The notes under the pieces: generated by a model
What the model was told of the DNA's origin: nothing
Database searches by the model: none
What the model saw: the letters and a program-made list of their open reading frames with translations, nothing else
Shown here: piece by piece, positions 38,200 through 46,999 of the stretch
Numbering within the stretch: the first letter of the stretch is position 1
Layout of the letters: each line of letters starts with the position of its first letter
Position numbers and translations under genes: made by a program
DNA from: Paroceanicella profunda
GTDB lineage: Bacteria > Pseudomonadota > Alphaproteobacteria > Rhodobacterales > Rhodobacteraceae
Assembly (NCBI RefSeq): GCF_005887635.2
Contig: NZ_CP040818.1
Span: 496,001 to 560,000, forward strand
Direction of reading: 5' to 3'
DNA length: 64,000 bases

Positions 38200-38637
38200 G
38201 GTCAAGATATATGCCGCCGTGCGGGGCATGTGACCCTGACAGAGTGTCATTGCGTCGGGATGACGCGCATCTGGCGCTTGTCATTTTCTCCGCTCCTGTC
38301 CGATTCCGTCCGCCCCCCGCTCCGACGCTGCGCCCCGGGCCGGAACGAGAGACCGTGGCCCACCGGCCGCCCGCACATCCGGCAGCGCGGATCGCCCTGC
38401 CGGAGCCGCTGCCACCGCCGGCACCCCCGCTTCGCGGCGCCGCAGCCCGCACATCGCCCGCACCTCCCGGCGCCCGCGCCGGAAGTGGCCCCGGACCTTG
38501 CACACCGGGCAGGACGACCCCGCCCCGCCCGGGGAATATTTTCCGCCTGCCCCACGACGGAGCCCGCACCCTGCCCCGTATGAAGAGATACACAGGCCGG
38601 AACGACAGATGTTCCGCCAGGAGACTGGAGACAAACC
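38200..38637. promoter_or_regulatory. 438-bp intergenic region with an inverted repeat before the EF-hand gene
   Basis: No convincing gene is seen. CGGAAC-GACAGAT-GTTCCG at 38598-38616 is a perfect 6-bp inverted repeat 21 bp before the EF-hand ATG. GGAAC is a typical -35 core of ECF-dependent promoters, but no matching -10 at the right spacing is obvious. Confidence 0.35.
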
Positions 38638-39198
38638 ATGAAGACTCCCTTGAGCGCCACGCTTGCCCTGCTCGTTGCCCTGTCGCCCCTGGCGGCGGGT
38701 GCCGCGTCCTCCGGCGGTGCCGGCCCGCAGGGTCACGGCCCCTCGGGCCACGGCCCGGCGATGTTCATGAAGATGGACGCGGACGGAGACGGCACCGTCA
38801 CCCGGGCCGAGGTCGACGCCTTCCGCAAGGCCCGTTTCGACGCCGCGGACGCGAATCATGATGGCGAGATCACCCGCGACGAGCTGGTCGCCTCGATGAC
38901 CCAGCGCCTGGAGCAGGAGCGGCTCGACCGCGAGAAGCGCCGCGCCGAGGGCATGGCCGACCGCATGATGGCCCGCGCCGACGGCAACGGCGACGGCGTG
39001 ATCTCCGCCGGGGAACCCCCCGCGACCTTCGAGGACATGATGTTCCGCCGCTTCGACACCGACGGGGACGGCACGATCAGCGCACAGGAGGCCGAGGCGG
39101 GCCAGCGCATGATGCACCACCACGGCGGCCCGCGCGGCGGCCACGACGGCCCGGGCCCGATGCGCCACGGGTTTGCCGACCCGCGCCCGGCCGAATAA
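38638..39198 (+). CDS. Secreted EF-hand calcium-binding protein
   Basis: A 186-residue exported protein. A signal peptide (ATLALLVALSPLAAGAAS) is followed by a Gly/His linker and four EF-hand loops: residues 47-58 (DADGDGTVTRAE), 71-82 (DANHDGEITRDE), 115-126 (DGNGDGVISAGE) and 140-151 (DTDGDGTISAQE). All four keep Asp at position 1, Gly at 6 and Glu at 12, so calcium binding is expected. The C-terminus is Gly/His/Pro-rich (MMHHHGGPRGGH), which could bind metals. It lies 48 bp upstream of an ECF sigma gene and is likely in the same regulon or operon. Confidence 0.92.
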   Translation: MKTPLSATLALLVALSPLAAGAASSGGAGPQGHGPSGHGPAMFMKMDADGDGTVTRAEVDAFRKARFDAADANHDGEITRDELVASMTQRLEQERLDREKRRAEGMADRMMARADGNGDGVISAGEPPATFEDMMFRRFDTDGDGTISAQEAEAGQRMMHHHGGPRGGHDGPGPMRHGFADPRPAE

Positions 39199-39246
39199 GG
39201 TCCTTCCCGGCGCGGCCCGTTCCGGCCGCGCCGGGAGCAGACCCCG

Positions 39247-39831
39247 ATGACCATGGCATTCGACTCCGCCCCGACCGAGACCAGCGACGAGACGCTGCTC
39301 GTCCGCTACGCAGCGGGCGACCAGTCCGCCGCGCGGGCCCTGACGGCGCGCCACGCCCCCCGGGCGCTGGCCGTCGCCCGGCGCATGTTGCGCGACCGGG
39401 CCGAAGCCGAGGACGTGGCCCAGGAGGCCATGCTGCGGCTCTGGCGCATCGCGCCGGACTGGCGCCCGGGCGAGGCGAAACTCTCGACCTGGCTCTACCG
39501 GGTCACGTCGAACCTGTGCACCGACCGGCTGCGCCGCCGCCGGCCCGGGGTCACGCTCGACGACGCGCCGGAAGTGTCGGACGGCGCGCCCTCGGTGCAG
39601 CAGTCGATCGAGGCCCGCGAGCGCGCCTCGGCCCTGCACGGCGTCATCGGAACGCTGCCCGAGCGGCAGCGCATCGCCCTGCAGCTGCGTCACTTCGACG
39701 AGCTGTCGAACATCGAGATATCCGAGGTGCTCGACACGTCGGTGGAAGCCGTCGAAAGCCTCCTGGGCCGCGCGCGACGCGCCCTGGCCGCGGCTCTCGC
39801 GGAGAGACAGGAGGAGCTCGGCTTCCGCTGA
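39247..39831 (+). CDS. ECF RNA polymerase sigma factor
   Basis: A 194-residue group 4 sigma factor. Region 2 is visible as ARRMLRDRAEAEDVAQEAMLRLW and LSTWLYRVTSNLCTDRLRRRR. Region 4 is LPERQRIALQLRHFDELSNIEISEVL, followed by EAVESLLGRARRALAA. The next gene encodes a short single-helix protein that could be its anti-sigma factor, and the third a periplasmic sensor-like protein. That is the layout of heavy-metal or envelope-stress ECF modules. ATG 39247 (or the second Met codon) is the start. Confidence 0.93.
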   Translation: MTMAFDSAPTETSDETLLVRYAAGDQSAARALTARHAPRALAVARRMLRDRAEAEDVAQEAMLRLWRIAPDWRPGEAKLSTWLYRVTSNLCTDRLRRRRPGVTLDDAPEVSDGAPSVQQSIEARERASALHGVIGTLPERQRIALQLRHFDELSNIEISEVLDTSVEAVESLLGRARRALAAALAERQEELGFR

Positions 39832-39872
39832 GCATCGTGCATGATGGATGACATGAAGAAGGAAACGGAAGG

Positions 39873-40286
39873 ATGAGCCGCACCGGAGACCCGGGCGCCC
39901 CGGACCGGGGCGCGGATGACATGCTGGACGCCCTGTTCGCCGAGGCACGGCGGGCCGAGCCTGGCCCCTCGGAGGCGTTCTACGCCCGGATCCTGGCCGA
40001 TGCGGCCGAGGTGGCGGCCGCGCGCGCCGCCCCGCCCCGCCCCGTGGCCGCCGCGGCGCCGGGCCCGGACCTGCTGGCGCGGATCGCCGGGCTGTTCGGG
40101 GGCTGGCGCGCGGTGGCGGGCCTTGCCGCCTGCGCGGCCCTGGGCTTCTGGGTCGGCTTCGCCGGGCCGGACTCGCTCACCGACCTGCCGGTGCTCGACA
40201 CGATCACCGGCGCCGACACCACCCTTGCCTACGAGCAGACCAGCAGCGAATTCGCCCTGCTCGTCGACACCTACCCGGAGATCTGA
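39873..40286 (+). CDS. Putative anti-sigma factor, single transmembrane helix
   Basis: A 137-residue protein with a cytosolic N-terminal part (MLDALFAEARRAEPGPSEAFYARILADAAEVA), one transmembrane helix (AVAGLAACAALGFWVGFAG) and a short outer tail ending SSEFALLVDTYPEI. Size, topology and position, 41 bp after the ECF sigma gene, suggest a membrane anti-sigma factor. No known anti-sigma motif (such as HxxxCxxC) is present. The function is inferred from context. ATG 39873 follows GGAAGG. Confidence 0.65.
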   Translation: MSRTGDPGAPDRGADDMLDALFAEARRAEPGPSEAFYARILADAAEVAAARAAPPRPVAAAAPGPDLLARIAGLFGGWRAVAGLAACAALGFWVGFAGPDSLTDLPVLDTITGADTTLAYEQTSSEFALLVDTYPEI

Positions 40287-40287
40287 C

Positions 40288-40788
40288 ATGCCCGATCCGG
40301 CTTCCCCGGCCCGCAGCCCGCGCTGGGTGAAACTCCTCCTCGCCGTATCGCTGGGCACAAATCTCGTGGTCGGCGGCCTGGTCGCGGGCGCGCTGCTGCG
40401 CCCGGAGCATGATCGCGGCACGCCGTTCATGGCCTTCAACCTGCGCCACGCGCTGCGCAACCTGCCCGAGGCGGACCGCGCGGCCTTCGACGCGATCAAC
40501 GACGAGATGCGCGCCGACATGAAGCCGCTGCTGGAGCGCTCACGCGATGACCGCGACCAGTTGCAGGAGATCCTGCGCGCCGACGATTTCGACGCCGACG
40601 CGATGCGCGGGATCCTGGAGCACCAGTCCGACGCGTTCGGGGCCATGTTCCGCCAGGGCACCGAACGGGCGGTGGACGTGCTGGCCGGGATGTCCCCCGA
40701 GGCCCGCAGGCGCTTTGCCGACGCGATGGCGAACCCGCGCCGCCCCCCCCGCGGCCCGGACAATCCGGAGCACAAACCGCAGGAGTGA
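40288..40788 (+). CDS. Periplasmic heavy-metal-sensor-like protein (CnrX/ZraP group)
   Basis: A 166-residue membrane-anchored periplasmic protein. One N-terminal helix (LLLAVSLGTNLVVGGLVAGAL) precedes a four-helix, highly charged domain: LRHALRNLPEADRAAFDAIN, MKPLLERSRDDRDQLQEIL, and DQSDAFGAMFRQ-like residues followed by LAGMSPEARRRFADAM. This is typical of the heavy-metal resistance/CnrX-ZraP family. The ATG lies 1 base after the TGA of the preceding gene. With the ECF factor and the anti-sigma candidate it forms a probable envelope or metal signalling operon; the inducer is unknown. Confidence 0.82.
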   Translation: MPDPASPARSPRWVKLLLAVSLGTNLVVGGLVAGALLRPEHDRGTPFMAFNLRHALRNLPEADRAAFDAINDEMRADMKPLLERSRDDRDQLQEILRADDFDADAMRGILEHQSDAFGAMFRQGTERAVDVLAGMSPEARRRFADAMANPRRPPRGPDNPEHKPQE

Positions 40789-40887
40789 CCGGCGCCGGGC
40801 CGGCTGCGGGGAACCGGTCCGCCCCCGATCCCGGGGCCCCGCCGCGAACCTCGGCCGCCTGCGCTTGGCTCCGCCGTCCACAACCGC

Positions 40888-41042
40888 GCACGGCTCTGCC
40901 CTCCGCATCCGCAACCGGGCGGCAGGGCCCTCGCCCCCCGCAACCGCGCGGCTCGGCCCTCCGCCCTCCACATCCGCGCGGCACGGCCCTCGCCCTCCAC
41001 ATACGCATCCGCAACCGCGCGGAACGGCCCTCGCAACCGCCC
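40888..41042. repeat. Degenerate tandem repeat downstream of the ECF operon
   Basis: Five imperfect units of about 22-41 bp, each ending in a variant of ACCGCGCGG and beginning with a variant of CACGGCCCTC, fill 40888-41042. No spacers; not CRISPR. Confidence 0.6.
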
Positions 41043-42236
41043 GTGACGAGGGCGAGGGCCGCCCGGGCGCTGTCGGTCATCCGCTCGCCGTGGCCCGGCT
41101 GCCCGACTTGCCGCCATTTCCCGCGCGCTCGGGGCCCAGAGAGGGCCCGCTGCCGGTCTCGCCACGAGACCGGCTCTCGTTCAAACGGGCGGGCACGCGG
41201 CGCAGCGTTCGGGGCGGAGAGGAGAACCGCGCCCGTGCCAAAGCCCCGGAAGGTTGCGGTTCCGCTCCCCGTCCCGAACGCCTCGCCACGCAGTCGGGCG
41301 GGTTCGCGAGGGGATAGGCGGCGCGCAGATCCCTGGTCAGGTCCGGATCGGGTGACGGGACCGGGAAGACGGAGAGCGCCGGGCCCTCCGCGCACAGCCC
41401 GCTTGGCCACTGAACCGCGGCGCATGCCCCCAGGGCGCCAGGGCGGCGGAGTGGAGAGGGTGGACCGCGGCATCGAGATGCGTCTGCTGGGCGATCGCAA
41501 GGCTGCCTGTCGGCGGCAGCGGGGCAGGCGGGCCGCGGTCTCGGCCCGTGGCCCGTAAGCGCGATGTGGCCGACATCCTCGTGTCGTGAGGCTGCCGCTC
41601 CCGGCTCTCCGGTCCCCGGAACCTCCGGGGATACGGGTCGTGCGGACAGGGGCGCAGCCCCGATTGCCAGGCGCCGGGCCGGGTTCCCGCCTGCGGTACG
41701 GGCCGCCTCCGGCTCACGCATGCGTTGTCGGGATGGCCCTGCGGCACCAGCTTCCGGCGTCCGCCCGCGTCTCGAGGGCCATCGTGGAACGCCACGGGCC
41801 CGGCCGCGCTGGCTGGCGGTTCGAGACCGGCACGGAGGCGCGGTGTTCCGACCGCTTCGAGCAGGCCATGCCGCCGGGCGCTCGCAGGTGGTGCCGCTGT
41901 GACGCCCGCGTACCCCGCATGCCCGCCACCGCATCCGGGCCCTGGAGGAGCCGCGCGGCCTGTTCGGCGGGGCCGACGAGGCACCCCTTGTCCTCCGCCG
42001 CGACGCGCCCCCCTTGGCAACAGAAGACCTTTCGCGACTGCACCCGGGCACTGCCCGGGTCAGCGCGCCGGGCGATGCGCTGACCCGGCACCGGTGACGG
42101 CCGGGCGCAGCATGTCCGGAAACGCCGCACCTATGACCTTTGGTCCCTCCCGGGCAAGCGCTACCCTGTAGCGGTTCAGCCGGGGAGGTGCCGCAGCGCC
42201 GGACGCCTGACCGCCCAGCCTGCAAGGAGCCCTGGC
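41043..42236. other. 1.2 kb without a recognisable gene
   Basis: Open frames exist on both strands because of the high GC, but none shows a family motif, a good ribosome-binding site or consistent amino-acid composition. A perfect 9-bp hairpin ACCCGGGCA-C-TGCCCGGGT is at 42042-42060, without a T-run. The stretch may be decayed sequence. Confidence 0.5.
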
Positions 42237-42900
42237 ATGTTCGACGCACGACCGTCAGACACAGCAGACACGTTCGGCGGCCCCGGAAGGGGCGCCCTGC
42301 TGCCGGTGGGGCGTCTCGCGCCGGGCATGTTCGCCGTCGGGGCCGAGAGAGCCACGATCGCGCCGCTCCGGCCGCGGATGGCGGCGGGTTTCGTCAGGCG
42401 TGTGCCGGTGGTCGCCGCGCTGGTGGCAGTGTTCAGCCTGGCGCTCAGCTCGCACCTTATCAGTGCGCTCATCGGGCGGACGCCCCGGTGCAGGGCGCTG
42501 CCGCCGGCCGTGGGGCTGTTCACGCCGGGAAGTGTCCTCGCGGCCTGCTCCCCCGGCCTTGCCGAGACGAAGGCGGTGGCGGCGGGGCTCGGCACTCCGG
42601 CGGGAAACGCGCCTGCGGGGTCCGTGGTCGCGCCGGGCCCGCGAGGCCATCGCAGCACGGGGTTTCAGCCTGTGACCCCTCTGACCGGCGCAGATGGTGC
42701 GGCGGATCGCGGCCGGCCCGGGCGACCGGGCGGGAGCGGCGCTGGCGCTCGGCACCTCGGCGATGCCACCGGGCGTCTCCCCTGGCCGCGCCGCGGGCGC
42801 GGGCATTCCGGGCAGCGGGGCGCTTCGGGGGATCGGACGTCCCGCAGGCAGCGGCAAATTGGTGTCGCTGCGGCTCAACCTCAGGGCGGAAGCGGCATGA
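42237..42900 (+). pseudogene. Unknown membrane-type ORF, possibly frameshifted
   Basis: An ATG at 42237 follows a strong AAGGAG site. The frame shows the high third-position GC of real genes and encodes a predicted transmembrane helix (VPVVAALVAVFSLALSSHLI). Near 42680 the coding-like signal switches to the frame +1, where it continues from ATG 42694 to a TGA at 42898-42900, ending GSGKLVSLRLNLRAEAA. That tail resembles the last strand of a histidine-kinase ATPase domain, but this is weak. The original frame runs on without similarity to 42956. I read it as a broken gene or a real short membrane protein of unknown role, just upstream of the histidine kinase. Confidence 0.35.
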
Positions 42901-42936
42901 GCCGCGCCATGAACCGCACTGCGCGCTGGTCCGGCC

Positions 42937-44937
42937 ATGGCGCCGCGCGGGGCTGAGCGTATCCTGTCCGGGGCGGCGAGGCCGGTGCTGGCCCTGTTGC
43001 TGGCCGGGATCATCTTCGTCACCGACGAGAAGGTGGGCTTTCATGCCGCGGTCTCCGTGCTCTACCCGCTGGTTCTCGTCCTGGGGGCGGGCCGCTCCGG
43101 GCGGCGCGGCATCCATGCCTGGACGGCGCTGTGCCTCGCGCTGCCGGTGATCTCCTTCATCTCGGTGCACATGCCCCGGCCGGGGGCAGAGGCCGCGCTG
43201 CGCCTCACCTTCGCGCTGGCCGTGACCGGGCTGACCGGCGCGTTGCTGAACGGCCGGCTCCGCCTGCGCGAGGCGCGCGACGCGCGGGCTTCGAGCGAGG
43301 AGACCCTCCGGCAATTCGCCGAGCTGATCCCGCAGATCCTGTTCCGCACGGATGCAGGCGGGCGCCTCACCTATCTCAACCCCTGGTTCACCCGGCTCAC
43401 CGGGCGGAGTGCCGGGGAGGCGCTCGCGCGGCAGCACTGGCACGAGGCGCTGCACCCGGAGGACCGCGATCGCTACCTGCGGCTGCACACCGAGGCCGGC
43501 CTGAGCCCGCAGCGCATCCATGTCCGCGCCCGCGACAGCGCCGGGCAGTACCGCTGGCTGCTGCTGCACCGCCGCCCCCGGCTGGACCCGGTGACCGGCG
43601 CGCTGGCCGGCTGGTATGGCAGCGGGATCGACGTGGACGCCGAGGTCCGCGCCGCCGCGGAGATCCGCGATCTCAACGCGCGGCTGGAGAGGCTCGCGGC
43701 ACAGCGCGAGGAGGCCCTGCGCCGCAGCGAGCACCGTTTCCGCGCCCTGTTCGACGATCTCAACATCGCCTTTGCCGAGCATGACCTGAGCGCGGCCAAA
43801 CCGCTCGTTGACGCGGCCCGGGACGCCGGCGCAGGCAGCCTTGCCGCCCATGACGCCGCACATCCCGGCTACATCGCCCGCTGCCTCGCCGGCATCCGGC
43901 TCGTGAGCGCGAACCGGGCCATGCTGCAGATGCTGGGATACGGGGAAGAGACCGGGCTCCTGAGCCCGGCCTGGCCCGCCCCGCGCGGGGGGCGCGGGGC
44001 GCAGATGCCCCTGATCCAGCTCGAGGCGCTGTTCGACGGGCGATGCCATGTCAGCGGCTCGACGACCCTTCCCGGCAGGGATGGCCGCGCCCTTCCCGTC
44101 GCCTTCGGGCTGAACCTGATCCCGGAGAGCTGCACGGCCCTCTCCACATTCATCGACATTTCCGAGCAAGAGGCCGCCCATGCGGCGATGCTCGCGGCGC
44201 AATCCTCCCTCGCGCGGGCCGGGCGCGCGGCGACCATGGGGGCGCTGTCCACCTCCCTCGCCCACGAGCTGAACCAGCCCGTGCAGGCGCTGACCACCGA
44301 GATCGACACCATCCGCCGCTGGCTGCAGCGCGACCCGCCGGAGATGGCACGCGCCCTGCGCACCCTCGACCGGCTGGCGGGCAACGGCGCGCGCATTGCC
44401 GCGATCATGCGCCGCACCCGCGCCCAGCTGGTGACGGGCGAGGCGCCGGCCATGCCGCTGGATCTGCGCGCGCTGCTGCGCGAAACCTCCGCGCTGCTGG
44501 AGGGTGACCTGTCGCACCGCTCGGCGCGTCTGCAGGTCGAATGCACTCTGGACGATCCTCAGGTGATCGCGGATCGCATCGGTCTCCAGCAGGTCTTCGT
44601 GAATGTCCTGCTGAACGCGGCCGAGGCCATCGCGGCACGGCCGGGGGGCGGGCATGGGCTGATCCGGGTTCTGGTCCGGGAGGCGCCGGACGACATGGCC
44701 TGCATCCGTATCCGCGACGACGGCCCCGGCATCGCCCCGCAGCACCTGGAGAAGCTGTTCGAACCGTTCTTCACCACCCGGGCGCAGGGCATGGGCATGG
44801 GGCTGCACATCTGCCGGGGGATCATCGAGCGTTTCGGCGGCACGATCTCGGCGGGAAACCATGTCGGCGGCGGGGCGGAGATCCGCTTCACGCTGCCGCG
44901 CCCCCGGGCCCGTGCCTGCGCGGAGCACGCGGCATGA
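42937..44937 (+). CDS. Membrane PAS-domain sensor histidine kinase
   Basis: A 666-residue kinase. The N-terminal 110 residues hold about four hydrophobic segments. A PAS domain follows (FAELIPQILFRTDAGGRLTY, then the PAC segment YRWLLLHRRP). A second PAS-like region (FRALFDDLNIAFAEHDLSAA, with LVSANRAMLQMLGY) is of a type often seen in alphaproteobacteria. The phosphoacceptor H443 lies in LAHELNQPVQAL, the FixL/DctB-type H-box. The ATPase domain has N-box NVLLNAAEAI, G1 DDGPGI, F-box EPFFTTR and G2 GMGMGLHI. It ends 17 bp from the convergent single-domain receiver; a FixJ-type regulator gene follows. These are its likely partners. Confidence 0.92.
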   Translation: MAPRGAERILSGAARPVLALLLAGIIFVTDEKVGFHAAVSVLYPLVLVLGAGRSGRRGIHAWTALCLALPVISFISVHMPRPGAEAALRLTFALAVTGLTGALLNGRLRLREARDARASSEETLRQFAELIPQILFRTDAGGRLTYLNPWFTRLTGRSAGEALARQHWHEALHPEDRDRYLRLHTEAGLSPQRIHVRARDSAGQYRWLLLHRRPRLDPVTGALAGWYGSGIDVDAEVRAAAEIRDLNARLERLAAQREEALRRSEHRFRALFDDLNIAFAEHDLSAAKPLVDAARDAGAGSLAAHDAAHPGYIARCLAGIRLVSANRAMLQMLGYGEETGLLSPAWPAPRGGRGAQMPLIQLEALFDGRCHVSGSTTLPGRDGRALPVAFGLNLIPESCTALSTFIDISEQEAAHAAMLAAQSSLARAGRAATMGALSTSLAHELNQPVQALTTEIDTIRRWLQRDPPEMARALRTLDRLAGNGARIAAIMRRTRAQLVTGEAPAMPLDLRALLRETSALLEGDLSHRSARLQVECTLDDPQVIADRIGLQQVFVNVLLNAAEAIAARPGGGHGLIRVLVREAPDDMACIRIRDDGPGIAPQHLEKLFEPFFTTRAQGMGMGLHICRGIIERFGGTISAGNHVGGGAEIRFTLPRPRARACAEHAA

Positions 44938-44954
44938 GCCGGACACCGCCTGCC

Positions 44955-45341
44955 TCAGGGGGTCGGCCTGCCGGCGACGGCCTCCACGTGGAGGAGCAGC
45001 TCCGGCGGATCGAAGGGTTTCTCGATGAGCCGCACACCGGTTTCCCGCGCGGCGCGGGCAAAGACCTGCGGGGTCGCGAAGGCCGAGATCAGCACCACCG
45101 AGACCGTCACCCCGCGCCGCCGAAGCGCACGGACCATCTCCAGCCCGCTCATGCCCGGCATCTGGATGTCGCTCACCACGAAGGCGCTCGCGCGCAGGGC
45201 CGGGCTGGCGAGAAAGGCCTCCGCGCTTGCGAAGCAGCACACGGCGTAACCGCGGCTGCAGAACATGTCGTCCAGCGCCAGCCGGACGCCTTCGTCGTCA
45301 TCGATCACCGAAATCAGCGGCCGGGCACACACGACGTCCAT
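44955..45341 (-). CDS. Single-domain response regulator (receiver only)
   Basis: A 128-residue stand-alone receiver. The acidic pocket DDDE (residues 14-17), phospho-acceptor D58 in VVSDIQMPGMSGLEM, S86 in VLISAFA and K108 in IEKPF are all present; there is no output domain. Such proteins act as phosphate shuttles or sinks, or modulate by protein contact. ATG 45341 abuts AAAAGGA; the GTG nine bases later would have ideal spacing. It is convergent with the kinase (17-bp gap) and divergent from the FixJ-type gene, so it sits inverted between two likely cognate partners. Confidence 0.9.
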   Translation of the reverse strand: MDVVCARPLISVIDDDEGVRLALDDMFCSRGYAVCCFASAEAFLASPALRASAFVVSDIQMPGMSGLEMVRALRRRGVTVSVVLISAFATPQVFARAARETGVRLIEKPFDPPELLLHVEAVAGRPTP

Positions 45342-45402
45342 TCCTTTTCTCAAGCGCGACCTGCTGGGGGAACCGGGCCCGAAGCCGGCCGCGAACACAA
45401 TC

Positions 45403-45431
45403 ATACCGCGGTATTGGGTGCCCCCCCCCCC
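45403..45431. promoter_or_regulatory. Palindrome and 11-C homopolymer between divergent regulators
   Basis: ATACCGCGGTAT (45403-45414) is a perfect 12-bp palindrome midway in the 114-bp divergent gap. It is followed by GGGTG and an uninterrupted run of eleven C (45421-45431), 24 bp before the FixJ-type ATG. The palindrome suits a response-regulator operator; the C-tract suits slipped-strand length variation. Both are inferences. Confidence 0.5.
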
Positions 45432-45455
45432 GCGCCCCCCGCACAGGAGACCGTC

Positions 45456-46103
45456 ATGAAAGCATCCCTGCCCGGCGCGCGCCCGGCGCCCGACACCGCC
45501 AGCACCCCCCTTGCGATCATCGTGGACGACGACAGCGGCGTGCGCGCGGCGCTGGAGGATCTCTTCGCCTCCGTCGGGCTGGAGGTGCGCAGCTACGGGT
45601 CCGGCGATGCCTTCCTCGCCGCCGGACTGCCGCAGCGCAACAGCTGCCTCATCCTCGATGTGCGGCTTCCCGGCGAAAGCGGGCTCGATTTCCAGGCCCG
45701 TCTCGCCACCCTGGCCCCCGGGCTGCCGGTGATCTTCATAACCGGCCATGCGGATGTGCCGATGTCCGTCCGCGCCATGCGCCACGGGGCCCTGCATTTC
45801 CTGCCCAAGCCGTTCCGCGACCAGGAGCTTCTCGATGCCGTCTGGGAGGCGTTGCGCGGCGACGAGGCCCGTCGTGCGCGCGACACCGACGTCGCGGCGC
45901 TGCGCCGGCGCGCCGAGGCCCTGACCCCGAGGGAGCGGGATGTGCTGCGCGGCGTGAACCGCGGGCTGCTCAACAAGCAGATCGCCCATGAACTCAGCAT
46001 CGCGGAGGTCACCGTGAAGATGCACCGCAGCAGCGCCTTTCGCAAACTCGAGGCCCGGACCGTCGCGGACCTGATCCAGAAGGCCATGCTGCTCGACCTG
46101 TGA
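45456..46103 (+). CDS. FixJ/LuxR-type two-domain response regulator
   Basis: A 215-residue regulator. The receiver has the acidic pocket DDDS (residues 24-27), phospho-acceptor D68 in LILDVRLPGESGL, T96 in FITGHADVP and K118 in LPKPF. The LuxR-type helix-turn-helix is LTPRERDVLRGVNRGLLNKQ, continuing IAHELSIAEVTVKMHRSSAF. The FixJ-like sequence and the FixL-like H-box of the nearby kinase fit a cognate pair. ATG 45456 has AGGAG spaced well. The cytochrome c gene begins 179 bp downstream and may be a target. Confidence 0.93.
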   Translation: MKASLPGARPAPDTASTPLAIIVDDDSGVRAALEDLFASVGLEVRSYGSGDAFLAAGLPQRNSCLILDVRLPGESGLDFQARLATLAPGLPVIFITGHADVPMSVRAMRHGALHFLPKPFRDQELLDAVWEALRGDEARRARDTDVAALRRRAEALTPRERDVLRGVNRGLLNKQIAHELSIAEVTVKMHRSSAFRKLEARTVADLIQKAMLLDL

Positions 46104-46282
46104 GGCCCGGAACCGCCCGGGGGCGGGGCGCCCCATACCGCCGGACACGTTCCGCATGTCTCCCGGCCCTTCTAGCCTGCTTGCGGTGGAGCGCGGCTCC
46201 GCCCGGGCGCCCGCGCCCGGTATCCTCCCCGGCCCCCGCGGCCTCCGCCATCCGGGCCGGCCCAAGCGAAGGACCCGCGAAA

Positions 46283-46699
46283 ATGCCCCATGTCTCCCGC
46301 GCCGGAATTCCGGCCATCCTGCTGAGCCTGTTCGCCTTCTCCGCCCTCAACCTGCCGGCCGCCGCGCAGGAGGGCGATGCCGCGGCAGGCAAGAAGGTGT
46401 TCGGGAAATGCCAGGCCTGCCACCAGCTCGGCGAGAGCGCGCGCAACACCGTGGGCCCCCAGCTCAACGGCCTTGCCAGGCGCGCGGTCGGCAGCGTTCA
46501 GGGATACCGCTATTCGAAGGCCCTGGCCGCCGCGGGCGGCCGGTGGACGGATACGCGCCTGGCGGCGTTTCTGGCCGCGCCCCGGACAGCGGTTCCGGGA
46601 ACGAAAATGGCCTTCGCGGGCCTGCGCAACGCCGACGACATCCGCAACCTCATCGCCTATCTCTCCGGTTTCGAGGCCAGCGGCGCGCAGGTTAACTGA
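46283..46699 (+). CDS. Periplasmic class I cytochrome c
   Basis: A 138-residue monohaem cytochrome c. A signal peptide (AILLSLFAFSALNLPAAAQ) precedes the haem site C43-QA-C46-H47. The distal Met lies in PGTKMAFAGL (about residue 115). GPQLNGLARRAVGSVQGYRYSKAL and the C-terminal helix DDIRNLIAYLSGF are typical of the c2/c550 group. It could carry electrons to a terminal oxidase or from a periplasmic dehydrogenase. It lies downstream of the FixJ-type regulator on the same strand. Confidence 0.92.
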   Translation: MPHVSRAGIPAILLSLFAFSALNLPAAAQEGDAAAGKKVFGKCQACHQLGESARNTVGPQLNGLARRAVGSVQGYRYSKALAAAGGRWTDTRLAAFLAAPRTAVPGTKMAFAGLRNADDIRNLIAYLSGFEASGAQVN

Positions 46700-46999
46700 C
46701 CCGCGGCCCGCGCCGGAACCGATCCGGCGGGCCGGCGCCCCGGCGCATCGCTCATCCCGCCCGTGGCCGGCGGGAGGCGGGCGGGAGGCGGGCGGGACGA
46801 CAGACGGACGGCATTCGCCCCCGGCCCCGGCCGTCACCCCGCGCCACGGAAGCGGCGGCGGTTCCGCCCGGCGCGCGCCCCGACCTGAGACATGCCCCCG
46901 GCAGCACCGGCCGGGCCGGAGGGGTGCGGTGTCCGGCCCCGACGCCCCCGGCGCCCCGGACCTGCCGCGGCAGGACGGCGGCCGGGGGGCGCTGCCCGG
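46700..46999. repeat. Convergent gap with a short 11-bp repeat
   Basis: No gene is seen in these 300 bases between the cytochrome and the GlxA-type regulator. GGGAGGCGGGC occurs twice in tandem at 46772-46793, with a partial third copy. Confidence 0.5.

Noticed and set aside
41077..42249. Long open frames on both strands in the 41-42 kb gap
   Set aside because: Arg/Pro/Ala/Gly-dominated translations without motifs, signal or ribosome-binding site; typical chance frames in 70% GC DNA.
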